The translations under genes were made by a program, and so were the position numbers. A stretch of 64,000 bases of DNA from Cytobacillus firmus DS1 (GTDB taxonomy: Bacteria; Bacillota; Bacilli; Bacillales; Cytobacillaceae): the NCBI RefSeq assembly GCF_000565285.1, contig NZ_APVL01000007.1, positions 62,001 to 126,000 on the forward strand. Direction: 5' to 3'. Positions 16,590 to 25,500 of this stretch are shown in pieces (positions within the stretch are counted from its first letter, which is position 1; each line of letters opens with the position of its first letter). A model generated the notes under the pieces. That model had not been told where the DNA came from, did no database searches, and saw only the letters and a list, made by a program, of their open reading frames with translations.

Positions 16590-17288
16590 ATGCATATTGA
16601 AATGTGGACTGACTTCGCTTGACCGTTTTGCTATATTGGCAAAAGGCATCTGGAGGATGCCATTAAACAGATTAATCATCCAATTGACGTGACTTATCGG
16701 TGCTTTGAGCTGGACCCGACGGCAGAGCGGGATATTCAGGATAACATGTATGAAAAATTGGCGAAGAAATATGGGATGACGATTGAGCAGGCGAAAGCCA
16801 ACACGCAAAACATGGTGCAGATGGCGAGAAACGCCGGGCTGGAATTCAACATAGATACCATCGTTCTCACTAATACGTTTGACGCTCACCGTCTCACGAT
16901 GTTTGCCAAAACAAAAGGGTTAATGAAAGAAATGACAGAACGTCTGCTGCGTGCTTATTTTACTGATTCCATACATATCGGAGATCCTGCGACGTTAGCC
17001 CAGTTAGCAGAAGAAGTTGGCCTGAACCGGGAAGAAGCTGAACAAATGCTTGCAGGCAATGCGTTTGCAGATGAAGTCCGTGCAGACGAGCAATTGGCAC
17101 AGCAGTACCGCATTACAGGGGTACCGTTCTTTCTAATTAATAAGAAGTACGCACTGAGCGGAGCACAGCCAACAGACATGATCGTTCAAGCGCTGCAGAA
17201 GATTATTGCAGAGGACGAGATTACTGTTCTAAATGACAGCGACAGTATGATCTGTGATGATGACGGCTGTGAAATTCCCAAAAAATAA
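16590..17288 (+). CDS. DsbA/FrnE family oxidoreductase with in-frame TGA at the first active-site Cys
   Basis: Thioredoxin-fold protein of 232 codons. From ATG 16590 (after GGGAGG) the frame reads MHIEMWTDFA-[TGA]-PFCYIGKRHLE: codon 11, where relatives have the first Cys of C-P-F-C, is TGA (16620-16622). The rest is uninterrupted and family-like, with the helical insertion, the cis-Pro loop GVPFF and a Cys-containing tail (ICDDDGCEIP). Two hairpins follow the TGA, one with a GGCATC/GAUGCC-type stem whose loop begins 29 nt downstream. Either this is a selenoprotein with a U-x-x-C site or a nonsense mutant; a truncated product could start internally near 16689, but that would lack the active site. 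Confidence 0.75.
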
Positions 17289-17295
17289 TTTGTTT

Positions 17296-17330
17296 AAAGA
17301 ACCAGTCAAACAAGACTGGTTCTTTTACGT
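17296..17330 (+). terminator. Terminator after the DsbA/FrnE gene
   Basis: AAAGAACCAGTC pairs perfectly with GACTGGTTCTTT around a six-base loop, followed by TTTT. Confidence 0.92.
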
Positions 17331-17417
17331 ACATAAGCCCAACTTATTAAAACAACGTACCTTCTTTTTTTATAGGCATATGATGTGATGATAATTCTGT
17401 GAAGGGAATGACTAGTA

Positions 17418-18326
17418 TTGTATCATCCTAATGCGTATTCCTATCCTTACTATCCGCAGCCTCATTCACCTGTATATCATACGGACGAAATGTTACGAAG
17501 CAATCAGGATCATTTTCAGCAGCTTTGTGAAACGGTTCTTGAAGGAGTCAAAAGGGAGGCATCTGCACTTGAGCTTTACACTCAGCTGGCAGAGCATGCC
17601 CCAAATGAAGAGCACAAGCAGAACATTATTCAGGCAATTGAAGGAAAGAAAATCTATTTAAACCATTTTTGCAACCTTTATTACAATTTAACAGGAAAAC
17701 AGCCCGAGTTTCAGGTCGGCCATGTTGCCATTGATCATTATCGTGATGGATTGCACAGGGCTTATCAAATCGAAATGGAAGGTTTCGAGGAGAACCAAAG
17801 GGGTTCTGTGCTTACTCAGCTTCCACAGGTTCAAAATGTGTTCTTATGGGCAATGAGCGGAGAACAGGAAAATGCTGCTCGATTAGTCTCACTGAATAAC
17901 CGGGTGACTGATTTCGGTCCGCAGCCTTTTGTTGTGGATATTGAGGAAGCAACGAAGAAAAATAACAACTTCCGGACAGCCCTATGGACTGGAGAGCATT
18001 TGCAGCTGACATTAATGAGCATCAATGTTGGCGAGGATATTGGCCTTGAGGTTCACCCGGAGCTCGATCAATTCCTAAGACTGGAAGATGGTGAAGGAAT
18101 GGTTTATATGGGGGACAGTCCTGACCGTCTGGATTTCCAGCGGAAAGTAGCGGATGATTTTGCGATTATCATTCCTGCAGGCAAATATCATAATCTCATC
18201 AATACAGGCAATAAACCACTTAAGCTTTATTCCATTTATGCGCCGCCGCAGCATCCTTTTGGAACGGTGCACCAGACGAAAGCTGATGCGATGGCTGCGG
18301 AGGAAGAGCATCAGCAGGGAAATTAA
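17418..18326 (+). CDS. Ferritin-like / cupin two-domain protein
   Basis: 302-aa fusion. Residues 1-30 are Tyr/Pro-rich (AYSYPYYPQPHSPVYH), residues about 30-155 form a helical ferritin-like domain (REASALELYTQLAEHAP, EGKKIYLNHFCNLYY), and about 180-285 form a cupin with VGEDIGLEVHPELDQFLRL and IPAGKYHNLINTG, holding the usual His/Glu metal-site positions. The Tyr-rich head and ferritin-like part recall spore-coat-associated proteins; the enzymatic role of the cupin is unknown. TTG start, ten bases after GAAGGGA. It has its own strong terminator. Confidence 0.78.
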   Translation: MYHPNAYSYPYYPQPHSPVYHTDEMLRSNQDHFQQLCETVLEGVKREASALELYTQLAEHAPNEEHKQNIIQAIEGKKIYLNHFCNLYYNLTGKQPEFQVGHVAIDHYRDGLHRAYQIEMEGFEENQRGSVLTQLPQVQNVFLWAMSGEQENAARLVSLNNRVTDFGPQPFVVDIEEATKKNNNFRTALWTGEHLQLTLMSINVGEDIGLEVHPELDQFLRLEDGEGMVYMGDSPDRLDFQRKVADDFAIIIPAGKYHNLINTGNKPLKLYSIYAPPQHPFGTVHQTKADAMAAEEEHQQGN

Positions 18327-18333
18327 AAGAAAA

Positions 18334-18375
18334 GGGATGAAATGAAAGCAATCAGCTTTCGTTTCATCCCTCTTT
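18334..18375 (+). terminator. Terminator after the ferritin-cupin gene
   Basis: GGGATGAAATGAAAGC pairs with GCTTTCGTTTCATCCC with one mismatch, followed by TCTTT. Confidence 0.9.
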
Positions 18376-18444
18376 ACTATCTCATTACATAAATTGCTCT
18401 TGTATGGTAAGTATATTAATTAAAACAATTAGCTGGAGATATTT

Positions 18445-19578
18445 ATGCAAAATTTAGTTAAAGTACTGATACCCAGACAACTATTGTTATTGCTCATCCT
18501 GTCTACAGGCTTGCTTAACCATGTAATATTGATCCCTAATTTATTGACAGCTGCCGGCAGAGACAGTTGGCTGAGTGTGATTGCAGCTTATCCAATCTCA
18601 CTATTTTTTATGTGGCTTATTTACTACATACTTAAAAATTCTACAGATGAAGGTTTCTTCTCAATGCTGAGAAGGCGTCTCGGAAGGACGATTTCCGTTC
18701 TCTTATCGGTTCCGGTTATTGCTTTTCTAATCATCAGTTCCTATATAACATTCAGAGACCTAATGATTTGGTTAAATGCGTTTTTCCTGGCAGATGCCTC
18801 TGTATTAATGATTAACATCATTTTAATTATTGTTTGTTCCATCATGACTCTGGCCGGTGTGAAATATATGGCTATATCAAGCGGTGTACTGCTGCCCTTA
18901 GTGATGCTTTTCGGAGTATTTATTTCCATTACAAACACCAGATTGAAGGACCCCGGCCTGTTGTTTCCCTTATTTGCAGGGGGGTTAGAACCTTTCATGA
19001 GCGGAATTGTTTATACTCTTTCGGGGCTGCTTGAGATTTATATCATCCTCTTACTGCAGCCATACTCACAAAAACCCTTTAAATTCAAGCATTTACTTTT
19101 CCTTTTGACGCTTCTGACAGGATTAACTTTGGGGCCGCTTACAGCCTCGATCATGGAATTTGGTCCTGTAGAAGCCACGAAATTTCTTTACCCTGCCCAT
19201 GAGCAATGGAGGGTCTTAAGCATTGGAGAGTATATCTCCCATTTGGACTTTCTCGCTTTATACCAATGGCTGAGCGGTGCATTGATCAGAATTGGCTTAT
19301 TTATGTATTTAGTAGGTGGATTTTTTCAAGTCAAAAAGAAACATTATCGATTGAATCCCAAATTGGTCCTTACTTTATACGTTGGTTTGTTTGGATTGAT
19401 GAGCATAAAGATTGAAACCCATACTTTTTATCAATTTATCTATAAGTATTATCTTCCAGTCAGTATGGTTTTTTTTCTGTTCTATATCCTTTTGTCTGCC
19501 CTGATTGTATTAGTTCTGAAGAAAAGGGATGAAAAACATGGCAAGAACAAAAATTCTCAAGTCGAATCCACAACCTAA
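18445..19578 (+). CDS. GerAB-type spore germinant receptor permease subunit
   Basis: Inner-membrane subunit of a nutrient germinant receptor, 377 aa, about ten helices, APC-superfamily (endospore germination permease) fold; the N-terminal IPRQLLLLLILSTGLLNHVI matches the family. B subunits bind the nutrient, usually an amino acid. First in an AB-AA-AC operon; the last 41 bases overlap the start of the A subunit, so translation is coupled. The gene order differs from the classical A-B-C. The ligand cannot be read from sequence. Confidence 0.9.
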   Translation: MQNLVKVLIPRQLLLLLILSTGLLNHVILIPNLLTAAGRDSWLSVIAAYPISLFFMWLIYYILKNSTDEGFFSMLRRRLGRTISVLLSVPVIAFLIISSYITFRDLMIWLNAFFLADASVLMINIILIIVCSIMTLAGVKYMAISSGVLLPLVMLFGVFISITNTRLKDPGLLFPLFAGGLEPFMSGIVYTLSGLLEIYIILLLQPYSQKPFKFKHLLFLLTLLTGLTLGPLTASIMEFGPVEATKFLYPAHEQWRVLSIGEYISHLDFLALYQWLSGALIRIGLFMYLVGGFFQVKKKHYRLNPKLVLTLYVGLFGLMSIKIETHTFYQFIYKYYLPVSMVFFLFYILLSALIVLVLKKRDEKHGKNKNSQVESTT

Positions 19579-20998
19579 AGAGAATGGCTGCGCGAAGGCA
19601 GAAGAATTAAAACAGCTATTTTGCAAAAGCAGTGATTTTGTGAAGAAATCCCACATCACAGAGAAAGATCAGTTTGAAATTTTATATTTCGATACCTTGG
19701 TCGATACTCAATATTTGGATCAATATATTCTGCCGATGGTTGCTGCTGAGAAGGAGAGTTTGGCAAAAGATAAGCTCATGACTTTATTTCAAGCGGACCT
19801 TGTAACGGATAAGTCAATTGATGACTTGTCTCAAATGCTTTTTGAAGGAAACTTTATTTTCCAGGCTGACAGGGACCTGTTAAGTATTAGGGCGGCCAAC
19901 CTTCCAAAAAGGCAGCCTGAAGAATCTGCGCTGGAGACTTCCATCAGAGGCCCAAAGGATGGATTTGTTGAAGATCTGCAGACCAATATATCTTTAATAC
20001 GCAGAAGGCTCAATACCAGCACGTTATGTGTTGAAAAATATACAATTGGAAAAAGAAGCAAAACAAAAGTAGCCCTTATGTATATGGATGATATTATTGA
20101 TAAGCGTGTGCTGGAAGAAATTCACAAAAGGCTTGGCAAAGTTGAGCTCGATATTTTGACGAGTATCCATGAACTCGACTCTTTAATCAGGGATCGTCCT
20201 TATTCGATATTCCCCAGCCTTGATTATACCGGCCGTCCGGATTTTATCGTTCAGGCACTGAATCAGGGACGGTTCGCCATATTGGTGGATGGAAATCCAA
20301 CCGTTACTTATGCCCCGGTCAATTTATTACTGCAGACCAAATCACCTGAAGATTATTACATGAATTATGCGTTTGTGAGTATGGAAAGATTTATTAGAAT
20401 GATCGGGATAACCGTATCAGGTTTCCTTCCAGGGGTATGGATTGCTTTTTCCGCTTTTAATATTGAACAGATTCCATATTTGCTGGTAGCCACTATTTCA
20501 GTGTCGCGTTTTGGGCTGCCGTTGAGTGCGCCAATTGAAATGTTCATCATCCTCCTGTTGTTTGAGCTTTTTAATGAAGCAGGAATCAGGCTGCCGAGAG
20601 CCATTGGGCAGACAGTGGCCGTACTGGGAGGTTTGATTGTTGGGGATGCCGCTATAAGAGCAGGCTTAACTTCGCCAACTATGCTGGTTGTTGCTGCGAT
20701 AACGTATATTTCATCCTTTACCCTTGTAAGTCAGTCCCTTAGTTCTGCCATTACCATTATTAGATTTGTGGTCATCATCATGAGTACTTTTTTAGGCTTG
20801 TTTGGGGTCATCTTATGCTATATTATCACTGTTTTATACTTTTCAACGCTTTCATCCTTTGGAGTACCTTACCTCTCAGCTGTAGCTCCAATCAGCTGGA
20901 GAGAAAGCATTAAGGCCTTTCTGTTGCTCCCTGTACAATTTTATAAATCCCGCTCCACTACCACCAGCCCTGAAGATCCCATGAGAGGGGAGAAATAA
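19538..20998 (+). CDS. GerAA-type spore germinant receptor subunit A
   Basis: 486-aa membrane protein: soluble N-terminal domain (about 1-285, including RRRLNTSTLCVEKYTIG and the IVDG/ILVDGNPTV strand), then a membrane domain with four to six helices (from about 290: FIRMIGITVSGFLPGVW, then GLPLSAPIEMF). GerA-family A subunits form the pentameric ion channel that opens on nutrient binding. ATG 19538 is nine bases after AAAGGG; the ATG at 19529 overlaps that site. Overlaps the B gene before and shares TAATG with the C gene after. Confidence 0.92.
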   Translation: MARTKILKSNPQPKENGCAKAEELKQLFCKSSDFVKKSHITEKDQFEILYFDTLVDTQYLDQYILPMVAAEKESLAKDKLMTLFQADLVTDKSIDDLSQMLFEGNFIFQADRDLLSIRAANLPKRQPEESALETSIRGPKDGFVEDLQTNISLIRRRLNTSTLCVEKYTIGKRSKTKVALMYMDDIIDKRVLEEIHKRLGKVELDILTSIHELDSLIRDRPYSIFPSLDYTGRPDFIVQALNQGRFAILVDGNPTVTYAPVNLLLQTKSPEDYYMNYAFVSMERFIRMIGITVSGFLPGVWIAFSAFNIEQIPYLLVATISVSRFGLPLSAPIEMFIILLLFELFNEAGIRLPRAIGQTVAVLGGLIVGDAAIRAGLTSPTMLVVAAITYISSFTLVSQSLSSAITIIRFVVIIMSTFLGLFGVILCYIITVLYFSTLSSFGVPYLSAVAPISWRESIKAFLLLPVQFYKSRSTTTSPEDPMRGEK

Positions 20999-22140
20999 TG
21001 GCCAGAAGTGTGATTCTGATGATTGCCTTATGCGTTCCAATGCTTTCAGGCTGTTCGGGCATCAAGAATATACAGGATTTAACCTATATAGTGTCAATCG
21101 GCATGGATTATGACGATGAAAAAGGTGAGTATACAGTCTATCTCCAGGGTCTGAACTTTTTAAATGTCGCCAAGCAGGAAGGGGGAAAATCAGCAGAGCC
21201 AGTCCCTATTTTTGTGGCTTCAGCAAAAGGAGAAACGTTAAATTTAGCTGTAAGGAAGCTCTATAAAATGTCCGAACCTCCTCTATATTTCGGGCATATA
21301 AAAACCCTTGTCATTACCGATCGGATCGTTCAGCACAAGTTCAAGGAAGTTGTGGAGGAAGTCGGGAAGAACCGTTCCATTCGTCCTACACTTCATGTCG
21401 TCACAACGGATGAAGAAATTGAAGAGGTTTTTAATATTAATGCTCTTTTTAATTATCCAGCTGTATATACTGTTTTATTTAAAAAGGATACTTATGAGAT
21501 TGCACAAAATGAAATTAGACCAGTAACATTAATGAAATTCCTGCGGGAATATTATGAGCCAATGAATGCAGCGAAACTGCCTGCCGTTAAAATTGATAAA
21601 ACAAGCTGGAAGGCGGAAAAGGATTATCCGGTATTATATTTTGATGGCTATACCGTTTTTCAAAACAGGACCTATAAGAAGGAACTGGCTTTTGAGGATT
21701 CCTTATTTCTCAATTGGCTGATGGAAAAGTATATTGCTATAGACCGAAGAGTGGATATAGAGGATAAGTTGGCTGCAGCAGTAAAGCTGGAAAGCCCGAA
21801 ACTGAAAATCAAATATGATGAAGATTCTTCCAGCCCGAAATTTTCAATTAATTTGTCCATTCGCGCTGATTTACTGGAAAAGGTACAGGACATTTCCATG
21901 AACCGATTAACCAGTCTGGTTGAAGAGGAAATAAAAGCGAAACTTAGAACACTATATTTGAATGGAGTGGAAAATAAAATTGATTATCTAAATGCCGGAG
22001 AGAAATGGTTTCGGATGCATCCTGAGAAATTTGCAGAGTTACAAAAAACTGGCCATTTCTATTTGGAAGATGACTCTCTCACTGATATAGAGGTAAAAGT
22101 TCAGATTTTTAACTTCAACAGCTATAAATATAATCAATGA
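20998..22140 (+). CDS. GerAC-type germinant receptor lipoprotein subunit C
   Basis: 380-aa lipoprotein: signal peptide with lipobox LSGC (Cys19), then the three-domain Ger(x)C fold (SIGMDYDDEKGEYTVYLQG near the start is typical). Anchored outside the spore inner membrane as part of the A-B-C complex. ATG overlaps the stop of the A subunit in a TAATG junction, with GAGGGGAG upstream. A strong terminator follows, closing the operon. Confidence 0.92.
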   Translation: MARSVILMIALCVPMLSGCSGIKNIQDLTYIVSIGMDYDDEKGEYTVYLQGLNFLNVAKQEGGKSAEPVPIFVASAKGETLNLAVRKLYKMSEPPLYFGHIKTLVITDRIVQHKFKEVVEEVGKNRSIRPTLHVVTTDEEIEEVFNINALFNYPAVYTVLFKKDTYEIAQNEIRPVTLMKFLREYYEPMNAAKLPAVKIDKTSWKAEKDYPVLYFDGYTVFQNRTYKKELAFEDSLFLNWLMEKYIAIDRRVDIEDKLAAAVKLESPKLKIKYDEDSSSPKFSINLSIRADLLEKVQDISMNRLTSLVEEEIKAKLRTLYLNGVENKIDYLNAGEKWFRMHPEKFAELQKTGHFYLEDDSLTDIEVKVQIFNFNSYKYNQ

Positions 22141-22145
22141 AGCTG

Positions 22146-22173
22146 GGAAGAGGCTGTGTCTCTTCCTTTTTTT
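22146..22173 (+). terminator. Terminator of the ger operon
   Basis: GGAAGAG pairs with CTCTTCC around GCTGTGT, followed by seven T. Confidence 0.9.
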
Positions 22174-22247
22174 GGGGGTAAATTTGATTGATAAGAATAA
22201 TTCCTCTCCATTTTGGGCACTAATCAAAGTATTACTATTTTTTCAGG

Positions 22248-22703
22248 ATGGTGCTTAAGGTGAGAAAAGAAAATAAAAATCTCTTTATAGCCGGCTTAAT
22301 ACTCGGTTTAGGGCTTGTAGGGGCGATTGATGGCATCGTATTTCATCAGCTGCTGCAATGGCATCATATGATTCTGAGCCCGAATATCAAACTCGAAATT
22401 TTTACAGATGGCTTATTCACGGCTTTATTTTCGGCGAAGCTGCTTTGGGGCGGGATGAAGATATTTCAGGATGCACGGAAAAATGAATTGGGCACCAGCT
22501 GGAAGATCTTCACTGGCGGTATATTCATAGGGGGAGGGGCCTTTAATCTTGCCGAAGGAATTGTCGACCATCATATCCTCCAGGTGCACCGTGTCAGGCC
22601 ATTGGCAGAAAATCCTTTATTCTATGATCTTGCCTTTCTGGCAATTGGATTATTGCTTGTTATCATTGGGTTTATGATTAAGAGGATGGAGAAGGAAGCA
22701 TGA
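22248..22703 (+). CDS. DUF2243 family membrane protein
   Basis: 151-aa inner-membrane protein with four predicted helices. The family motif GLVGAIDGIVFHQLLQWHHM is plain, with clustered His residues at the membrane face and again in EGIVDHHILQVHRVRP, suggesting metal or heme binding. ATG 22248 has no clear ribosome site; GTG 22260 lies ten bases after AGGATG and may be the true start. Stop overlaps the start of the next gene (ATGATG), so the two act together. Function of DUF2243 is not established. Confidence 0.82.
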   Translation: MVLKVRKENKNLFIAGLILGLGLVGAIDGIVFHQLLQWHHMILSPNIKLEIFTDGLFTALFSAKLLWGGMKIFQDARKNELGTSWKIFTGGIFIGGGAFNLAEGIVDHHILQVHRVRPLAENPLFYDLAFLAIGLLLVIIGFMIKRMEKEA

Positions 22704-23185
22704 TGAAAAAGGTAAGAAGCTTGATCAGTTTTATCATTATATTTTTAGGCTTTTTTTATTTTTACACCAGCCAAAATCCTCATTATCAGACCGGTGCAGC
22801 GGGTCACATGGCACATGGATATGTGGAAATTCCAAAAGAGAATGAGATTCCGGCTGTAAACTTTACCGTATCCCAGGATGGTCCGGATACATGGCTTTTA
22901 AAGCTGGATCTGCATCATTTTACATTTGCGCCTGAGAAGGCGGGCGAGAAGCAGCCAAGCTATAACGAGGGCCATGCGCACTTATACATAAATGGCAAAA
23001 AAATCAGCCGCTTATACGGAGAGTATTATCATTTAGGCAACCTGAAGGAAGGCAGAAATGAAATTACCATAACCCTTAATTCCAACAATCACGGGGCCTT
23101 AATGGCCGGCGGAAAACCCGTGAAGGCAACCAGGTTCATTGAAGTGAATAAGCAGGGAAAGAGCGGGGAACTCGATCAGGAATAG
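22700..23185 (+). CDS. Membrane-anchored extracytoplasmic protein with His-rich motif
   Basis: 161-aa protein with an N-terminal membrane anchor or signal (residues 5-24) and a beta-rich outer domain. The motif EGHAHLYINGKKISRLYGEYYH and later LNSNNHGALMAGGKPV hold conserved-looking His, Tyr and Asn residues in a cupredoxin-like layout; copper or other metal binding is an inference. Coupled to the DUF2243 gene by a 4-bp overlap, which supports a joint role, perhaps in metal handling at the membrane. Confidence 0.72.
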   Translation: MMKKVRSLISFIIIFLGFFYFYTSQNPHYQTGAAGHMAHGYVEIPKENEIPAVNFTVSQDGPDTWLLKLDLHHFTFAPEKAGEKQPSYNEGHAHLYINGKKISRLYGEYYHLGNLKEGRNEITITLNSNNHGALMAGGKPVKATRFIEVNKQGKSGELDQE

Positions 23186-23234
23186 GAGAAACTATAGTTT
23201 TGTCATCAGTCATGCGACAAAGTTAGGTTTCTCC
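23185..23234 (+). terminator. Hairpin after the DUF2243 pair, probable terminator
   Basis: GGAGAAAC pairs with GTTTCTCC, with an inner TTTGTC/GACAAA stem; the T-run is weak, so terminator function is likely but not certain. Confidence 0.5.
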
Positions 23235-23255
23235 TTTGTTGAGTCCGGCGGTTAT

Positions 23256-23281
23256 GTACTTTACCATTATTAATAAAGTAC
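23256..23281 (+). promoter_or_regulatory. Palindrome upstream of mtlA
   Basis: Perfect 8-bp inverted repeat GTACTTTA / TAAAGTAC around a ten-base A/T spacer, ending about 23 bases before the mtlA start. It could be a protein-binding site or an RNA hairpin near the start; MtlR binding is not proven. Confidence 0.45.
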
Positions 23282-23304
23282 TTATTTTGAAAGGATGAGT
23301 GTAA

Positions 23305-25218
23305 ATGGCTCAATCTAATCTAAAAGTTGCTGTACAAAAGTTCGGTAACTTCCTGAGCTCCATGGTAATGCCGAATATCTCAGCATTTATAGCTTGGGGT
23401 CTTATTACAGCTTTATTTATACCTACTGGTTTCATTCCAAATGAAAGCCTTGCCAAAATGGTAGGGCCAATGGTGACATACTTGCTTCCGCTGTTAATCG
23501 GATACACCGGAGGTAAGCTTGTACATGATCAGCGCGGTGCCGTTGTTGGTGCCATCGCGACAATGGGGGTTATCGCAGGAGCGGAAGTTCCGATGTTCCT
23601 CGGCGCCATGATAATCGGTCCTTTGGCTGCTTATGTGATTAAGGGCTTTGACAAGTTAATCGAAGGCAGAGTGCGTGCAGGCTTTGAAATGCTCGTGAAC
23701 AATTTCTCTGCGGGAATTCTTGGTGCGTTTATCGCAATCCTGGCGTTCAAGGGGGTTGGTCCGGCAGTTGATGTCTTCACAGGGTGGCTTGTAGCCGGTG
23801 TTGACTGGCTGATAGGCACAGGGCTGCTTCCTCTGACAAGTATCCTGATTGAACCGGCAAAGGTATTATTCCTGAACAATGCCATCAACCACGGTGTACT
23901 TTCACCAATCGGAGTTGAACAGGTAAAAGAAACAGGACAATCCATCCTGTTCCTGCTTGAAGCGAACCCTGGACCTGGTATTGGTGTTTTGCTTGCTTAC
24001 ATGTTCTTTGGAAAAGGCAATGCAAAGAAATCTGCTCCAGGTGCCGGAATTATTCACTTCTTCGGCGGGATTCATGAAATTTACTTCCCGTACATTTTAA
24101 TGCGTCCTATGCTCATTATTGCGGTTATCCTTGGCGGAATGAGCGGTGTGTTCACACTGGTTCTTTTAGGCGGCGGATTGTTCGCTCCTTCATCACCGGG
24201 AAGTATCATCGCAATTACCGCTGTAACACCTCATCATGCAAGTGCGTATATTGCAAACTTTGCAGGTGTGCTTGTGGCTGCTGCTGTTTCATTCATTGTC
24301 TCTGCATTCATTATGAAAACAGGCAAGCAGGGTGAAGAAGATATTGAAGAAGCTGCGAAAAAGATGCAGGAAATGAAAGGCAAGAAAAGCTCTGTTTCAA
24401 ACGTATTAGAAGGCGGAAAAGCTGCCATGCCTGATAACGTATCTAAAATCTTTTTTGCCTGTGATGCGGGAATGGGCTCTAGTGCCATGGGTGCGTCACT
24501 GCTGCGCAAAAAGGTGAAGGAAGCAGGCATGGACGTTGCAGTTACAAATACAGCGATCTCCAATCTTCCTGCAGATGCCCAAATTGTCATTACTCAGGAA
24601 GAACTGACACCAAGGGCACGCCAGAAAGTGCCGAATGCATTCCATGTATCGGTTGATAATTTCCTGTCAAGTCCGGAGTATGACAAGCTGATTGACGCAC
24701 TGCAGTTCCCGGCTAACTCGGAACTGCACGAAATCGTTGAAAAAGCTGAAGAAAATGTTCCTGATACGAAGGATGAGGAAATGGCTCATGAAGACGACTT
24801 ATTGCGTCCGGAAAATATTTTTCTGAACAAAGAGTTTGCTGATAAGGATGAAGCAATCCGCTTTGCCGGAAGAGTGCTTGTGGATGCAGGCTATGTTGAA
24901 GAGAGCTATATTGAAGCGATGATTGAACGTGATAACATCACATCCACTTATATGGGGAATGATGTAGCAATCCCTCATGGAACAGAAGAGGCAAAAAAGG
25001 CTGTCATCAAATCAGGCTTTACTGTTATCCAGGTGCCAAATGGCGTAGATTTTGATGGCCAAAAGGTCCGTCTGATCTTCGGAATTGCAGGAAAAGACGG
25101 CACACATCTTGAAATCTTATCAGGCATCGCGGTAACATGTTCTGACATGGATAATATCGAGAAACTGGCTTCAGCCGAATCCGTACAGACTATCATGGAT
25201 ATTATAGGCAAGAAATAA
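23305..25218 (+). CDS. mtlA: PTS mannitol transporter, fused EIICBA
   Basis: Imports mannitol and phosphorylates it to mannitol-1-phosphate. 637 aa in three domains: IIC membrane part (about 1-340, with GGIHEIYFPYIL), IIB (about 375-470, phospho-Cys in FFACDAGMGSSAMG), and IIA (about 490-637, phospho-His in VAIPHGTEEAKK). In B. subtilis IICB and IIA (MtlF) are separate; here they are one chain of the same length as E. coli MtlA, and no mtlF is present nearby. Followed by mtlR and mtlD. ATG after GAAAGGATGAG. Confidence 0.95.
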   Translation: MAQSNLKVAVQKFGNFLSSMVMPNISAFIAWGLITALFIPTGFIPNESLAKMVGPMVTYLLPLLIGYTGGKLVHDQRGAVVGAIATMGVIAGAEVPMFLGAMIIGPLAAYVIKGFDKLIEGRVRAGFEMLVNNFSAGILGAFIAILAFKGVGPAVDVFTGWLVAGVDWLIGTGLLPLTSILIEPAKVLFLNNAINHGVLSPIGVEQVKETGQSILFLLEANPGPGIGVLLAYMFFGKGNAKKSAPGAGIIHFFGGIHEIYFPYILMRPMLIIAVILGGMSGVFTLVLLGGGLFAPSSPGSIIAITAVTPHHASAYIANFAGVLVAAAVSFIVSAFIMKTGKQGEEDIEEAAKKMQEMKGKKSSVSNVLEGGKAAMPDNVSKIFFACDAGMGSSAMGASLLRKKVKEAGMDVAVTNTAISNLPADAQIVITQEELTPRARQKVPNAFHVSVDNFLSSPEYDKLIDALQFPANSELHEIVEKAEENVPDTKDEEMAHEDDLLRPENIFLNKEFADKDEAIRFAGRVLVDAGYVEESYIEAMIERDNITSTYMGNDVAIPHGTEEAKKAVIKSGFTVIQVPNGVDFDGQKVRLIFGIAGKDGTHLEILSGIAVTCSDMDNIEKLASAESVQTIMDIIGKK

Positions 25219-25263
25219 TTTTTACGAATAGAAAAGCGTCTCAATGCGCTTTTCTATTCAGTG

Positions 25264-25471
25264 TTTATCGCAGTCTAACGGGCAGTAAGACCCCTGCTTC
25301 AATACTTAGAGGAACCAAAGGAGGATAAGTGGGGGTCAAACTGCCCGTAAAGGCCCGAAAGAAGGACAAAGACAAAGGACGCCACGTCCCGTGGCAACGT
25401 CTTTGTGACCCACTTCCTGTGGGCCTCAACTAACAATCAGTGGGGGACCACTGATTGAAGTTTCACTTTAT
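25264..25471 (+). repeat. MITE-like intergenic repeat, copy A
   Basis: 208 bp bounded by TTTAT on both ends. The left end reads CGCAGTCTAACGGGCAGTAA; the right end reads CAGTGGGGGA, a short loop, CCACTGATTGAAGTTTCAC. The same ends occur at 28740-28886 (inverted) and 49336-49589. It resembles the bcr1-type repeats of the B. cereus group as I recall them. It lies between mtlA and mtlR. Confidence 0.8.
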
Positions 25472-25500
25472 GCAACTAATTGTAGAAATGAGCTGATCTC

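Noticed and set aside
23256-23281. Catabolite-responsive element at mtlA
   Set aside because: The palindrome does not match the cre consensus; no cre was found in this gap.
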